Shown here one piece after another: positions 8,366-15,857 of a stretch of DNA of 26,125 nt. The position numbers were made by a program, and so were the translations under genes. The stretch lies in contig NZ_LR732477.1 of assembly GCF_902506425.1 (NCBI RefSeq), positions 1-26,125 on the forward strand. Reading direction: 5' to 3'. This stretch comes from Novosphingobium sp. 9U. GTDB taxonomy: Bacteria > Pseudomonadota > Alphaproteobacteria > Sphingomonadales > Sphingomonadaceae. Below the pieces are notes generated by a model. That model was not told the DNA's origin, made no database searches, and worked only from the letters and a program-made list of their open reading frames with translations. How positions within the stretch are numbered: position 1 is the first letter of the stretch; each line of letters starts with the position of its first letter.

Positions 8366-10084
8366 GTGGCTGACAGTCATGTGCGGGTGGACTGGCGCGC
8401 ATTCACGATCTGGGTGCGCGACATTCTCGGACCCGAGAAGAAGTTTGTCTGTCTCGGGCTGATCTATGGTGTCGCCATTGGGCTGCTTTCGCTCGCGACA
8501 CCCATCTCTGTGCAGATGCTCATCAACTCCGTGACCAACACGGCGCTTCCGGCGCCCCTGTTCACGCTCGCGGGCGTGCTGCTGGCGCTTTTGCTGTTCT
8601 GGGCTTTGCTGAATGCCTTCAGGCTGCACCTGATGGAGCTGTTCCGCCGCCGGTTCTTCGCAAGGCTGGTCGCCGACATCACGCTGCGTTCCGTTTACGC
8701 GCAGAACCCCTTCTTCCACGACGAGCGACGAGGAGATCTGTTCAATCGCTTCTTCGAGTTGATGACGATACAGAAAGCCGTGCCGTCCTTGCTGATCGGC
8801 GGCTTCACGGTAATATTCCAGGCTACGATCGGCTTCGTGGTGACGGCGTTCTACCACCCGTTCTTTCTGCTGTTCAATCTTGGCTTCATTGCCTGCGTCG
8901 CGCTGATCTGGTTCGTATGGGCGGGCGGCGGCATGCGGACGGCCGTGACGCTCAGCCAGCGCAAGTACGAGGCAGCGCACTGGCTGGAAAGCGTCGGCGG
9001 ATCCAATGGGTTCTACAAGTCCAGCCGGCATCTTGATTACGCAATGGACATGTCAGAGCGTCGCACCGCCGGCTACGTCCAGGCGCACAAGGCGCATCTG
9101 CGCTATGCCTTCCCTCAGGCGGTGGCGCTGCTGGTGCTCTATGCAGTGGCGAGTGCGGGCCTGCTGGCGCTGGGCGGATGGCTCGTCATCCAGGGCCAGT
9201 TGTCGATCGGGCAGCTGGTCGCGGCCGAGCTGATCCTGTCCAGCGTCTTCTACGGCGCTGCGCAGCTGGGCCCCTACGTCGACTCATTTTACGACCTTGT
9301 CGCCGCAGTGGAGGAGCTTTCCCTGTTCCACCACATCGCGCAGGAGGATGTGCACAGCGGGAAGGCGGGCCAGCGGCTTCGCGACGGCGGCCTGCGGCTG
9401 GTGGACGCCTGCGCAAGCGATCGCTTCGGCCCGGCCCGCCTGAACCTAGAACTCGCCGCCGGAACCCAGGCGATCGCCGCCGCCGAGCCGGGCATGGAGC
9501 GCCTGCTTGCAACCCTGCTGAAGCGCCACGTACGCGTCGCCAGCGGCCTCGTGACACTTGGGGGCGCGGATATCGGCAGCCTCGACATGTTCCGCCTGCG
9601 CAGCGACGTAATCGTGCTCGATCGCGCTACCATCGTGGAAAGCACGGCCCGCGATTACCTCAGCCTTGCGAACCCACAGGCAGACTCTGCACGAGTCATG
9701 GCGCTCCTGCGAGCGGTCGGCCTCGAGCTGCGACTTTCATCCCTCCCGGATGGCCTGGACACGCAATTGTCCTCGACCGGGTGGCCGCTCTCGCAATCGG
9801 AGATCCTGTCTCTCAAGCTGGCAGGAGCCTTGCTTGCGCAGCCTCGCATCCTGGTGCTGTCCAGCATTTTCGACAGTGTACCACAAAGCCGCGTCTTGTC
9901 AGCAGCCGCCCTGCTGCGGGAGGCAGGCACGACATTGGTCTGGTTCACCCATCGCACCGACCACGAAGGCCTCGATGCCTGGCTCTGGGTCGGCCGCAAC
10001 GAACAGTTCGTCACTGCCGAGCGCGCGCGCTTCACCCGCGCATTGACGGCAGCTGAAGAGGGCACCCATGCCGTTTCATCCTGA
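8366..10084 (+). CDS. ABC-exporter-like membrane protein with degenerate ATPase domain
   Basis: A 572-residue protein with the ABC exporter layout: a six-helix membrane domain (about residues 30-320) and a C-terminal domain in the nucleotide-binding position. That domain still aligns with ABC ATPases (SLPDGLD, then a signature-like segment, then ILVL), but the catalytic motifs are gone. Walker A is replaced around residues 371-379 (AAEPGMERL), the signature LSGGQ by LSQSE (475-479), and Walker B Asp-Glu by Ser-Ser (498-500, ILVLSSIFD). Only the H-loop His529 (FTHR) remains. The frame is uninterrupted, so it looks selected rather than decaying. Start GTG 8366 (gggagg upstream) is preferred; the open frame extends back to 8306, overlapping dabA. 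It probably works with the HlyD- and TolC-like proteins downstream. Confidence 0.82.
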   Translation: MADSHVRVDWRAFTIWVRDILGPEKKFVCLGLIYGVAIGLLSLATPISVQMLINSVTNTALPAPLFTLAGVLLALLLFWALLNAFRLHLMELFRRRFFARLVADITLRSVYAQNPFFHDERRGDLFNRFFELMTIQKAVPSLLIGGFTVIFQATIGFVVTAFYHPFFLLFNLGFIACVALIWFVWAGGGMRTAVTLSQRKYEAAHWLESVGGSNGFYKSSRHLDYAMDMSERRTAGYVQAHKAHLRYAFPQAVALLVLYAVASAGLLALGGWLVIQGQLSIGQLVAAELILSSVFYGAAQLGPYVDSFYDLVAAVEELSLFHHIAQEDVHSGKAGQRLRDGGLRLVDACASDRFGPARLNLELAAGTQAIAAAEPGMERLLATLLKRHVRVASGLVTLGGADIGSLDMFRLRSDVIVLDRATIVESTARDYLSLANPQADSARVMALLRAVGLELRLSSLPDGLDTQLSSTGWPLSQSEILSLKLAGALLAQPRILVLSSIFDSVPQSRVLSAAALLREAGTTLVWFTHRTDHEGLDAWLWVGRNEQFVTAERARFTRALTAAEEGTHAVSS

Positions 10085-11129
10085 TCACATCGGTCACTTC
10101 CAAACCCTTGCCGCCATTCGCGTTCCGCGGATCACGCGTGTCTTGGCCGCCATGCTTGTCATCGGGCTGGCGGGCGTGGCCGCAATCCTGTTCTTCGTTC
10201 CATGGCAGCAGACCTCAACCGCCACCGGCACCGTCATCGCTCTCGATCCGCGTGACCGGGTGCAGAACGTCACCGCGCTCGTGCCCGGGCGCATCGAGCA
10301 GTGGTTCGTGACCGATGGCAGCGAAGTCCGCAAGGGTGACCGGATCGCCCAGATCGTCGACAATGACTCCCACTTGATCGCCCGCTTGCAAGCCGAGCGC
10401 GCGCAACTCACCGCCGAGATCGCGGCGGTCCGGCAGGCCATGGAGGTGGCCCAGCGCGATGTCGGACGCATGCAGTCCCTCTACGTTGAGGGATTGGCGC
10501 CGCGTCGCGACCTTGAACTCGCCCAGATCAAGGTCGCCGACTACCGGGCCAAGGTCGCCAAAGGTGAGGCGGACCGCAACCGCCTGAATGTCGACATCAG
10601 CCGCCAATCGGCTCAAGTCATTCGTGCGCCCCGTGATGGCCGCATTCTGCGCATCCTGGGTGGTGACAACGCCACGTTGGTGAAGTCGGGCGACGTGATC
10701 GCCACCTTTGCGCCTGAACAGGCCGTGCGCGTAGTCGAGCTCTACGTCGATGGTCGGGACGTACCGCTGATACATGCGGGACGCCGAGTCCGCCTGGAGT
10801 TCGAAGGCTGGCCGGCCATCCAGTTCAGCGGATGGCCGTCCGTGGCAGTCGGCATGTTCGACGGCAGGGTCAAAGCCATCGATGTTTCGGCCTCGGCCAA
10901 TGGTCTCTTTCGTATCCTGGTCGAGCCGCTGCCTGGCGCCCGTCCCTGGCCTCAAGAGCCTTTCGTGCGCCTTGGCGCAAAGGCGAAAGGCTGGGTGCTG
11001 ATGGACATCGTGCCCAGCGGCTATGAGTTGTGGCGGCTCCTCAACGACTTTCCGCTGCAGTATCCGGCGCAGGCCATCTCGCCGGACAATCCGCAGGCCA
11101 AGCAGGAGGCGGGCAGTGGCCTCAAGTAA
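10068..11129 (+). CDS. HlyD-family periplasmic adaptor (membrane fusion protein)
   Basis: A 353-residue adaptor with one N-terminal membrane anchor (about residues 24-44). Next comes a split lipoyl/barrel-sandwich domain (GTVIALDPRDRVQNVTALV, then APRDGRILRI), a central coiled-coil hairpin of roughly 80 residues (about 100-185, rich in Ala, Glu, Arg and Gln), and a beta-barrel. Such proteins bridge an inner-membrane transporter to a TolC channel. It overlaps the ABC-like gene by 17 bp and the TolC-like gene by 14 bp, so the three are co-translated and probably form one complex. The substrate is unknown. Confidence 0.88.
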   Translation: MPFHPDHIGHFQTLAAIRVPRITRVLAAMLVIGLAGVAAILFFVPWQQTSTATGTVIALDPRDRVQNVTALVPGRIEQWFVTDGSEVRKGDRIAQIVDNDSHLIARLQAERAQLTAEIAAVRQAMEVAQRDVGRMQSLYVEGLAPRRDLELAQIKVADYRAKVAKGEADRNRLNVDISRQSAQVIRAPRDGRILRILGGDNATLVKSGDVIATFAPEQAVRVVELYVDGRDVPLIHAGRRVRLEFEGWPAIQFSGWPSVAVGMFDGRVKAIDVSASANGLFRILVEPLPGARPWPQEPFVRLGAKAKGWVLMDIVPSGYELWRLLNDFPLQYPAQAISPDNPQAKQEAGSGLK

Positions 11130-12555
11130 GTGGCGCCCGGTGGTTGCGGCCGTCATGCTCGCCGGTTCGACCTGTGCACAGGCGCAGGTCGTTGCTCCGC
11201 TACCGCGCGTTGCCGATGAGCAGACCGGGCCGCTGCACTTGCGCGATCTGCTATCGTCCAGCGCCAGGCACGCGCCGCAGATCCTCGAAGGGCTTGCGCG
11301 CGTTCGCGCGGCTGAGGGCAAGCGCCTGAGCGTCGATGGCGCATTCGACACCGTCTTCTCGGCCGAAGCCTTTACCCGCCCTTCCGGCTACTATGACGGA
11401 TCGTTCCTCGACCTGAAGGTGACCCGACCCTTCGAGACGATCGGCGGGCAGACCTACTCCGGTTATCGCGTCTCCCGCGGATCTTTCCCGATCTACGAGG
11501 ACAAGGCGTACACCAACCGGCTGGGCGAGATCCGCGTGGGCGCGGTCTTCTCTCTCCTGCGCGATCGAGAGATCGATGAGCGGCGCTTCGCCCGCACCAG
11601 CGCGGACGCGGACGTGGCTCTAGCCGACGCCGAGCGGCAGATGATCGCAATCGGCGTGCAGCGGCGCGCGATCGATGCGTATTCGAGCTGGATCGCCGCC
11701 GGACAGCGGGTGGGCGTGTACGCCGAACTGGTGAAGCTGGCAGAGGAGCGGCAAGCCGGCCTGCGCCGCTCGGTCGACGCCGGCTTGCGCCCCGCCATCG
11801 TGCTGGTGGAGAACGATCAGAACCTGCTGCGCCGCCGCTCCTTGCTGGTGCAGGCACAGCAAGCCCTGACGGTCGCTGCCAACAGCCTCTCGCTCTACTG
11901 GCGGGACCACACCGGAGCGGGGCTCATGCCAACGCCTGTCCATCTTCCAAGTGAGCTGCCTGCGGTTATTCCCGCGAAGTACAGCATGGCGGATCGCTTC
12001 CGTCCCGACCAGGCGGCGGCAGAACTGCGCGAGAGGCTGGTGCGAGAAAGGCTCACGCTTGATCGCAACAGCTTGCTGCCGCGCCTTGATATGGAGGTAG
12101 AAGCCTCCCGTAATTTCGGAGATGAGGGTCTGGGCGGTCGCTCGCGGTTCGGCAACGACGTGCGCTTCGGCTTGCGCTTGTCGGTGCCGCTGCAGCAGCG
12201 CGGCGCGCGCGGACGGATCGCGCAGACCGAGGGTGAGATCGCCGCGGCACGACAGCGCATCCGCTGGCTGGACGACCAGATCTCAGCCGAGATCCGGGGC
12301 TTGGGCGTGCAGGCGCGAGCGCTCGAGCGAGTTGTGGCGATCGCGGTCGAGGAGAAGAGCCGCGCCGATCAGATGGCCGTGGCCGAGCGACGGCGTTTCA
12401 CCATGGGGGCAAGCGATCTCTTCCTGGTGAACACCCGTGAGGAGGCTGCTGCCAACGCCGCCTTGTCGGTCATAGACGTGCAACTGCGTCGTTTCGCGAT
12501 CAGCGCGGATCTGGCGGCGGCGACGGGCGATGTGGATCAACTCGGCTTGCGCTGA
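11116..12555 (+). CDS. TolC-family outer membrane efflux protein
   Basis: A 479-residue outer-membrane factor. After a Sec signal peptide (hydrophobic VVAAVMLAGSTCAQA) it shows two long helical repeats separated by short strands, including SVPLQQRGARGRIAQTEGEI in the second half, typical of OEP domains. The start is GTG 11116, with caggagg ending six bases upstream; the longer frame from 11023 lacks these signs and would lie deep in hlyD. It closes the tripartite set and is the last gene of the dab-linked operon. Its stop is 18 bp from the stop of the convergent diguanylate cyclase. Confidence 0.88.
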   Translation: MASSKWRPVVAAVMLAGSTCAQAQVVAPLPRVADEQTGPLHLRDLLSSSARHAPQILEGLARVRAAEGKRLSVDGAFDTVFSAEAFTRPSGYYDGSFLDLKVTRPFETIGGQTYSGYRVSRGSFPIYEDKAYTNRLGEIRVGAVFSLLRDREIDERRFARTSADADVALADAERQMIAIGVQRRAIDAYSSWIAAGQRVGVYAELVKLAEERQAGLRRSVDAGLRPAIVLVENDQNLLRRRSLLVQAQQALTVAANSLSLYWRDHTGAGLMPTPVHLPSELPAVIPAKYSMADRFRPDQAAAELRERLVRERLTLDRNSLLPRLDMEVEASRNFGDEGLGGRSRFGNDVRFGLRLSVPLQQRGARGRIAQTEGEIAAARQRIRWLDDQISAEIRGLGVQARALERVVAIAVEEKSRADQMAVAERRRFTMGASDLFLVNTREEAAANAALSVIDVQLRRFAISADLAAATGDVDQLGLR

Positions 12556-12573
12556 AGCTTTGCCGCACCTGCC

Positions 12574-13998
12574 TCAGGCCGCCGCCCGGACAGCGTTGCG
12601 GCCCGCCGACTTGGCGCGGTACAGCGCCTCGTCGGCCCTGCGCAGCGTGTCACCGTAGTTCTCCCCGGACTGTGCGACCGCCACTCCGCAACTCAGCGCG
12701 ATGGTGATCTGGTTCACGCCGTCGGGCGAAAACGAGCGGGTGCGAAGCTCATTGAGGATGCGGGCACAGACTGCCTCGCCGCGTGTCAGGTCCAGGCCGG
12801 GCAGCAGGAGAACGAACTCGTCACCACCGACGCGGCAGACGATATCGTGAGGCCGGACTACGGTGCGCAGAACGCTCGCCAAGTGGGCGAGGGCGCGGTC
12901 GCCGCCCGCATGGCCCCAGCGATCGTTGATCTGCTTGAAGTGATCGACGTCGATCGCCACCAGGCACATCTGCGACTGTTTGGCGGATGCTGGTGCGGTC
13001 AGCGCCTCAAGACCGAAGCGATTGAACACGCCTGTCAGCGGGTCTGTCACCGCGCGCCTCGACAGTTCCCTTTCACGCTCCGCGAGTTGTGCGGTCATTC
13101 GAGCACGTGCGGACACTTCGGCCGCTACGGGTAGGCAGGTCAGCAACAACACCGCGATAAACAACTGGAACATGTGTGCGTGTCCCACCGGATTGGTCCC
13201 GAACATGACGATCGGCCCATAGCCGCGCATCGTTGCCACCGCGCCAATGAGTGCAACCAGCATGACGGCGACCTTGGTGCCGAGCGGCCCAATCCTGAAG
13301 GTGACGAACATGACCGGCGCATAGATCAGGAACAGCAGCGGCTTCTGCGCACCGAAAAACACGAGACCGGCAATCGCGGAAGTCGCCACCAAGTGAGCAA
13401 GCGCCTCCATTTTCAGCAACCCCGGGGCAGATCGGCACCATTGGCGAAAATCGCCCCGGAACACCGCGAGGAACACAGGGGTGAAGATCAACAGCCCCAA
13501 TGCATCACTGAGCACCCAGGTGGCGAATGCGGTCGCCAGCTTCTGATCGAAGATCAAGTAAGCAGTTGTCGCGCCGAAGATGCCGCTGGAAAGGGGCGCT
13601 AACAATCCAGCGACGAGGATAAAGCGGATCAGTGTACTCGGTGCACTCAGGATCGACGCACTCCTGCCGTGGCGACCCGCTGCAAGTGCGACGATCAGCA
13701 CCTCCAAGAGGTTCGAAACACCATACAGCAAGGGTCCTGCAATCGTCCCGCGCGTCACGAGGTTCGCGGCGCAATTGGCCACAAAGCCTGCTGCTAGTAT
13801 CTGCAGCCACCTCGATCGAGGCAAGTGGAGCAGCATCGCGGTGAGCACAGCATTCGCGGGCCACACGGTGGCGATGTCCCGACCGTTGCTGCTGAAGTGG
13901 ATCGTTGCCGCGGCGAGCAAGAAGTACAGTGCGCCGGCAGTGACCCAAGGCGAGACTGCGACGTTTGCCTTTCGACCTTGTTTACCATCATTGATCAT
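12574..13998 (-). CDS. MASE1-GGDEF diguanylate cyclase
   Basis: A 474-residue inner-membrane protein. About the first 300 residues are hydrophobic with roughly eight membrane helices and resemble MASE1 (VWPANAVLTAMLLHLPRSR). A GGDEF domain follows with an intact active site, RVGGDEFVLL (GGDEF at 391-395). An RxxD inhibitory site (RPHD, 382-385) lies exactly five residues before it. It should make cyclic di-GMP with product feedback inhibition. The MASE1 ligand is unknown. The gene is convergent with the TolC-like gene and has a 136-bp gap to the DUF3429-like gene upstream. Confidence 0.92.
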   Translation of the reverse strand: MINDGKQGRKANVAVSPWVTAGALYFLLAAATIHFSSNGRDIATVWPANAVLTAMLLHLPRSRWLQILAAGFVANCAANLVTRGTIAGPLLYGVSNLLEVLIVALAAGRHGRSASILSAPSTLIRFILVAGLLAPLSSGIFGATTAYLIFDQKLATAFATWVLSDALGLLIFTPVFLAVFRGDFRQWCRSAPGLLKMEALAHLVATSAIAGLVFFGAQKPLLFLIYAPVMFVTFRIGPLGTKVAVMLVALIGAVATMRGYGPIVMFGTNPVGHAHMFQLFIAVLLLTCLPVAAEVSARARMTAQLAERERELSRRAVTDPLTGVFNRFGLEALTAPASAKQSQMCLVAIDVDHFKQINDRWGHAGGDRALAHLASVLRTVVRPHDIVCRVGGDEFVLLLPGLDLTRGEAVCARILNELRTRSFSPDGVNQITIALSCGVAVAQSGENYGDTLRRADEALYRAKSAGRNAVRAAA

Positions 13999-14134
13999 GA
14001 AGCGATCGCTAGCGGTAAGGCGTGTAAGTAATGTTAAGTCGATTTACATCCGAGCACTTCCCCTTGGTGCATACCGACTCAGGATAACGGCCGTCGTTTG
14101 CAGAATGACCAAGCTACCGAATTGAGCCCGTCGA

Positions 14135-14521
14135 TCAGCCGATCGTGGCTGTCGTCAGGGTAAGTATCCCAAGCCCTAAGGACAACGGATTACGCAAGGA
14201 CATCCACCACAAGGGTGCAAGGCCAATGGTGGCCAGTTGGCGATCGACAAGCAGGCTGAGGAGCAGAGATACCCCAAGCGCCACCAGCGATGGCGCTGGC
14301 CAGGTAGCTCCAATGGCCCAAGGTACGGCCGTCGCTAAGGCGACCAATGATGGTGCCACTGCTGCCAGCCAGACCCATGCCGGCGGCTCGCCGGCGTGGC
14401 GGGCCGCCAAGCCCCACCACATGCCACCCAGAAAGCTGAGGATCAGCGCAGGGTACGCATAGCCGAGCGACAGGGCTGCGAAATGCCATCGATCTGGCCC
14501 AAGTGCCAGCACGGTAACCAC
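14135..14521 (-). CDS. DUF3429-like small membrane protein, N-terminus doubtful
   Basis: A 128-residue hydrophobic protein with about four helices and the motif LILSFLGGMWWG, which fits the DUF3429 family of unknown function. The start shown is GTG 14521, but it has no ribosome-binding site. The frame already reads RRLLPQAA before it, which resembles family sequence, and then meets a stop around 14563. An overlapping frame from TTG 14564 gives IAVIQQTPSPA, a plausible family N-terminus. A small deletion or frameshift near 14535-14550 could explain this, so the gene may be broken. Confidence 0.6.
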   Translation of the reverse strand: MVTVLALGPDRWHFAALSLGYAYPALILSFLGGMWWGLAARHAGEPPAWVWLAAVAPSLVALATAVPWAIGATWPAPSLVALGVSLLLSLLVDRQLATIGLAPLWWMSLRNPLSLGLGILTLTTATIG

Positions 14522-14599
14522 GGCGGCTTGCGGGAGAAGGCGTCTGTTGGATGACCGCGATCAATTCTCTGGTAATCCAACCTGCGTAGCCTCCGCACC

Positions 14600-15274
14600 A
14601 TGATCCGCCTCGCCATCATCGCGGCCCTCGCGTCGTTTCAGCCCGCCGTTGCACAAACGATCACCGGTACCGCCCACGCTGGCGACGGTGACAGCTTTGA
14701 GGTCGCGGGCACGAAGGTCCGCTTGTTCGGCGTCGACGCGCCGGAGTATCGCCAGACCTGTCAGGTAAATCACTCGGAATGGGCGTGCGGGGCTGACGCC
14801 GCCTCTGCGCTTCGCGTGCTGATCGACAATCGCCTGGTCACCTGCATTCGTCGTGACACCGACGTGTACAACAGGACCGTGGCGAACTGCATGATCAACG
14901 GACAGGACGTGGCAGCGCAGCTCGTTGCGCAGGGATACGCGATCGTTCTGGAGAATGGACAGGCCGACTATGCAGTGATCGAGGCTCGCGCGAACGCCGG
15001 AAAGGTCGGCATCTGGGCGACCAAGTTCGACATGCCAGTAGATTGGAGGCGCGCCCACGCTCGAAATCCCGACGCAGTGCGTTCGCCAAATTCCGAGCAA
15101 TGGAGTGCGCCGGTCCGCTCGCAGCCTCGAAGCTCAGGGTACATGTACCGAAACTGCGATCAGGCTCGAGCCGCAGGAGCGGCTCCGATGCGTAGAGGAA
15201 CGGCAGCATACAACCCGAGCCTTGATGGCGATAATGACGGGCTCGCCTGTGAGCCTTATCGCGGCCGACGCTAG
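14600..15274 (+). CDS. Secreted thermonuclease-like nuclease with Excalibur domain
   Basis: A 224-residue protein. A signal peptide (residues 1-18, ending AVA before QTITG) is followed by a staphylococcal-nuclease-like fold: HAGDGDSFEV, then VRLFGVDAPE and a catalytic-type Arg in DVYNRTVANC. Extra cysteines (QTCQ, WACG, VTCI, ANCM) suggest disulfides in the periplasm or outside. The C-terminus is an Excalibur calcium-binding domain (YRNCDQARAAGAAPM, then LDGDNDGLACE). It is likely a periplasmic or secreted nuclease for scavenging nucleic acids. The gene is monocistronic and divergent from the DUF3429-like gene. Confidence 0.9.
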   Translation: MIRLAIIAALASFQPAVAQTITGTAHAGDGDSFEVAGTKVRLFGVDAPEYRQTCQVNHSEWACGADAASALRVLIDNRLVTCIRRDTDVYNRTVANCMINGQDVAAQLVAQGYAIVLENGQADYAVIEARANAGKVGIWATKFDMPVDWRRAHARNPDAVRSPNSEQWSAPVRSQPRSSGYMYRNCDQARAAGAAPMRRGTAAYNPSLDGDNDGLACEPYRGRR

Positions 15275-15857
15275 GGAGGAAGAGGTGGTGCGTTCGTCTG
15301 AGCGCGGCTTCCAACCTGGTTGAGCCACTTAGCTGGCGAGCCCGGCGTTCCGAAGGCGGTCGGCCATCTAGATGAACAAAGGGCAGAAGTTGGCGAACGA
15401 GAAGGGAGGTCTGAACGTCCACAAGTGGGTCCATCGATCTGACCGGGCGACAGTCCCACCGAGTTCGTCATATCGGCGCGCAGGGTCCACCTCAACCTCC
15501 ACCGCTCGTTGCAGGAATGCCGGTCACGCCACCGTGTACTCCGGACTGTCGATCAAGAGGTAAGTATCGAAGAAGCGGCTCTTGGCTACAGTCGATCAAC
15601 GATGGTGCAAGAGGTAGGGTGAGGGGGACTGCGCCTGGGGATGGCGTTCGCTTGAGGAAGATGTGAGGGCGTGTGGCGTAACGCAGGAGGCTTTTAACGC
15701 CGGCCTTCAGCCATTGTGTTGCGGCTTGGCATAGGTCTGAAACGCCCGTGGAGTGCCCTTTGCCCCGGAGGAACCTTGACGCGGCGGCCAATGCCGTCAG
15801 GTAGCTGCACGTGCGTTCGCGGAACTACCCGGCCGCAAGGTGGGGCAAGACAAAGCT
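15275..15857. other. Long intergenic region before the hybrid kinase
   Basis: These 583 bp hold no gene I can support. Small open frames exist on both strands, but none has a ribosome-binding site together with a family-like sequence. The region contains repeat copy 3 (15373-15432) and, at 15321, a 17-base stretch matching 15 of 17 positions with one next to the IS110-like end at 25908. It may contain eroded mobile-element DNA as well as the kinase promoter. Confidence 0.45.
15373..15432 (+). repeat. Dispersed 60-nt intergenic repeat, copy 3
   Basis: It starts tgaac, has cagaagttgg in the core, then ctgaacgtcca, and ends agtgggtcc. The ungapped alignment shares 43 of 60 positions with the copy at 18552 and 42 of 60 with that at 22015. 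Confidence 0.6.

Noticed and set aside
9178..10056. 292-codon alternative frame inside the ABC-like gene, considered as evidence of a frameshift that would restore ABC motifs
   Set aside because: Its translation has no Walker or signature motifs, and the main frame keeps aligned ABC-like segments throughout, so motif loss is not due to a frameshift.
15492..15791. 99-codon frame on - in the large intergenic gap
   Set aside because: No ribosome-binding site and no recognisable family; it could be a relic but cannot be supported.
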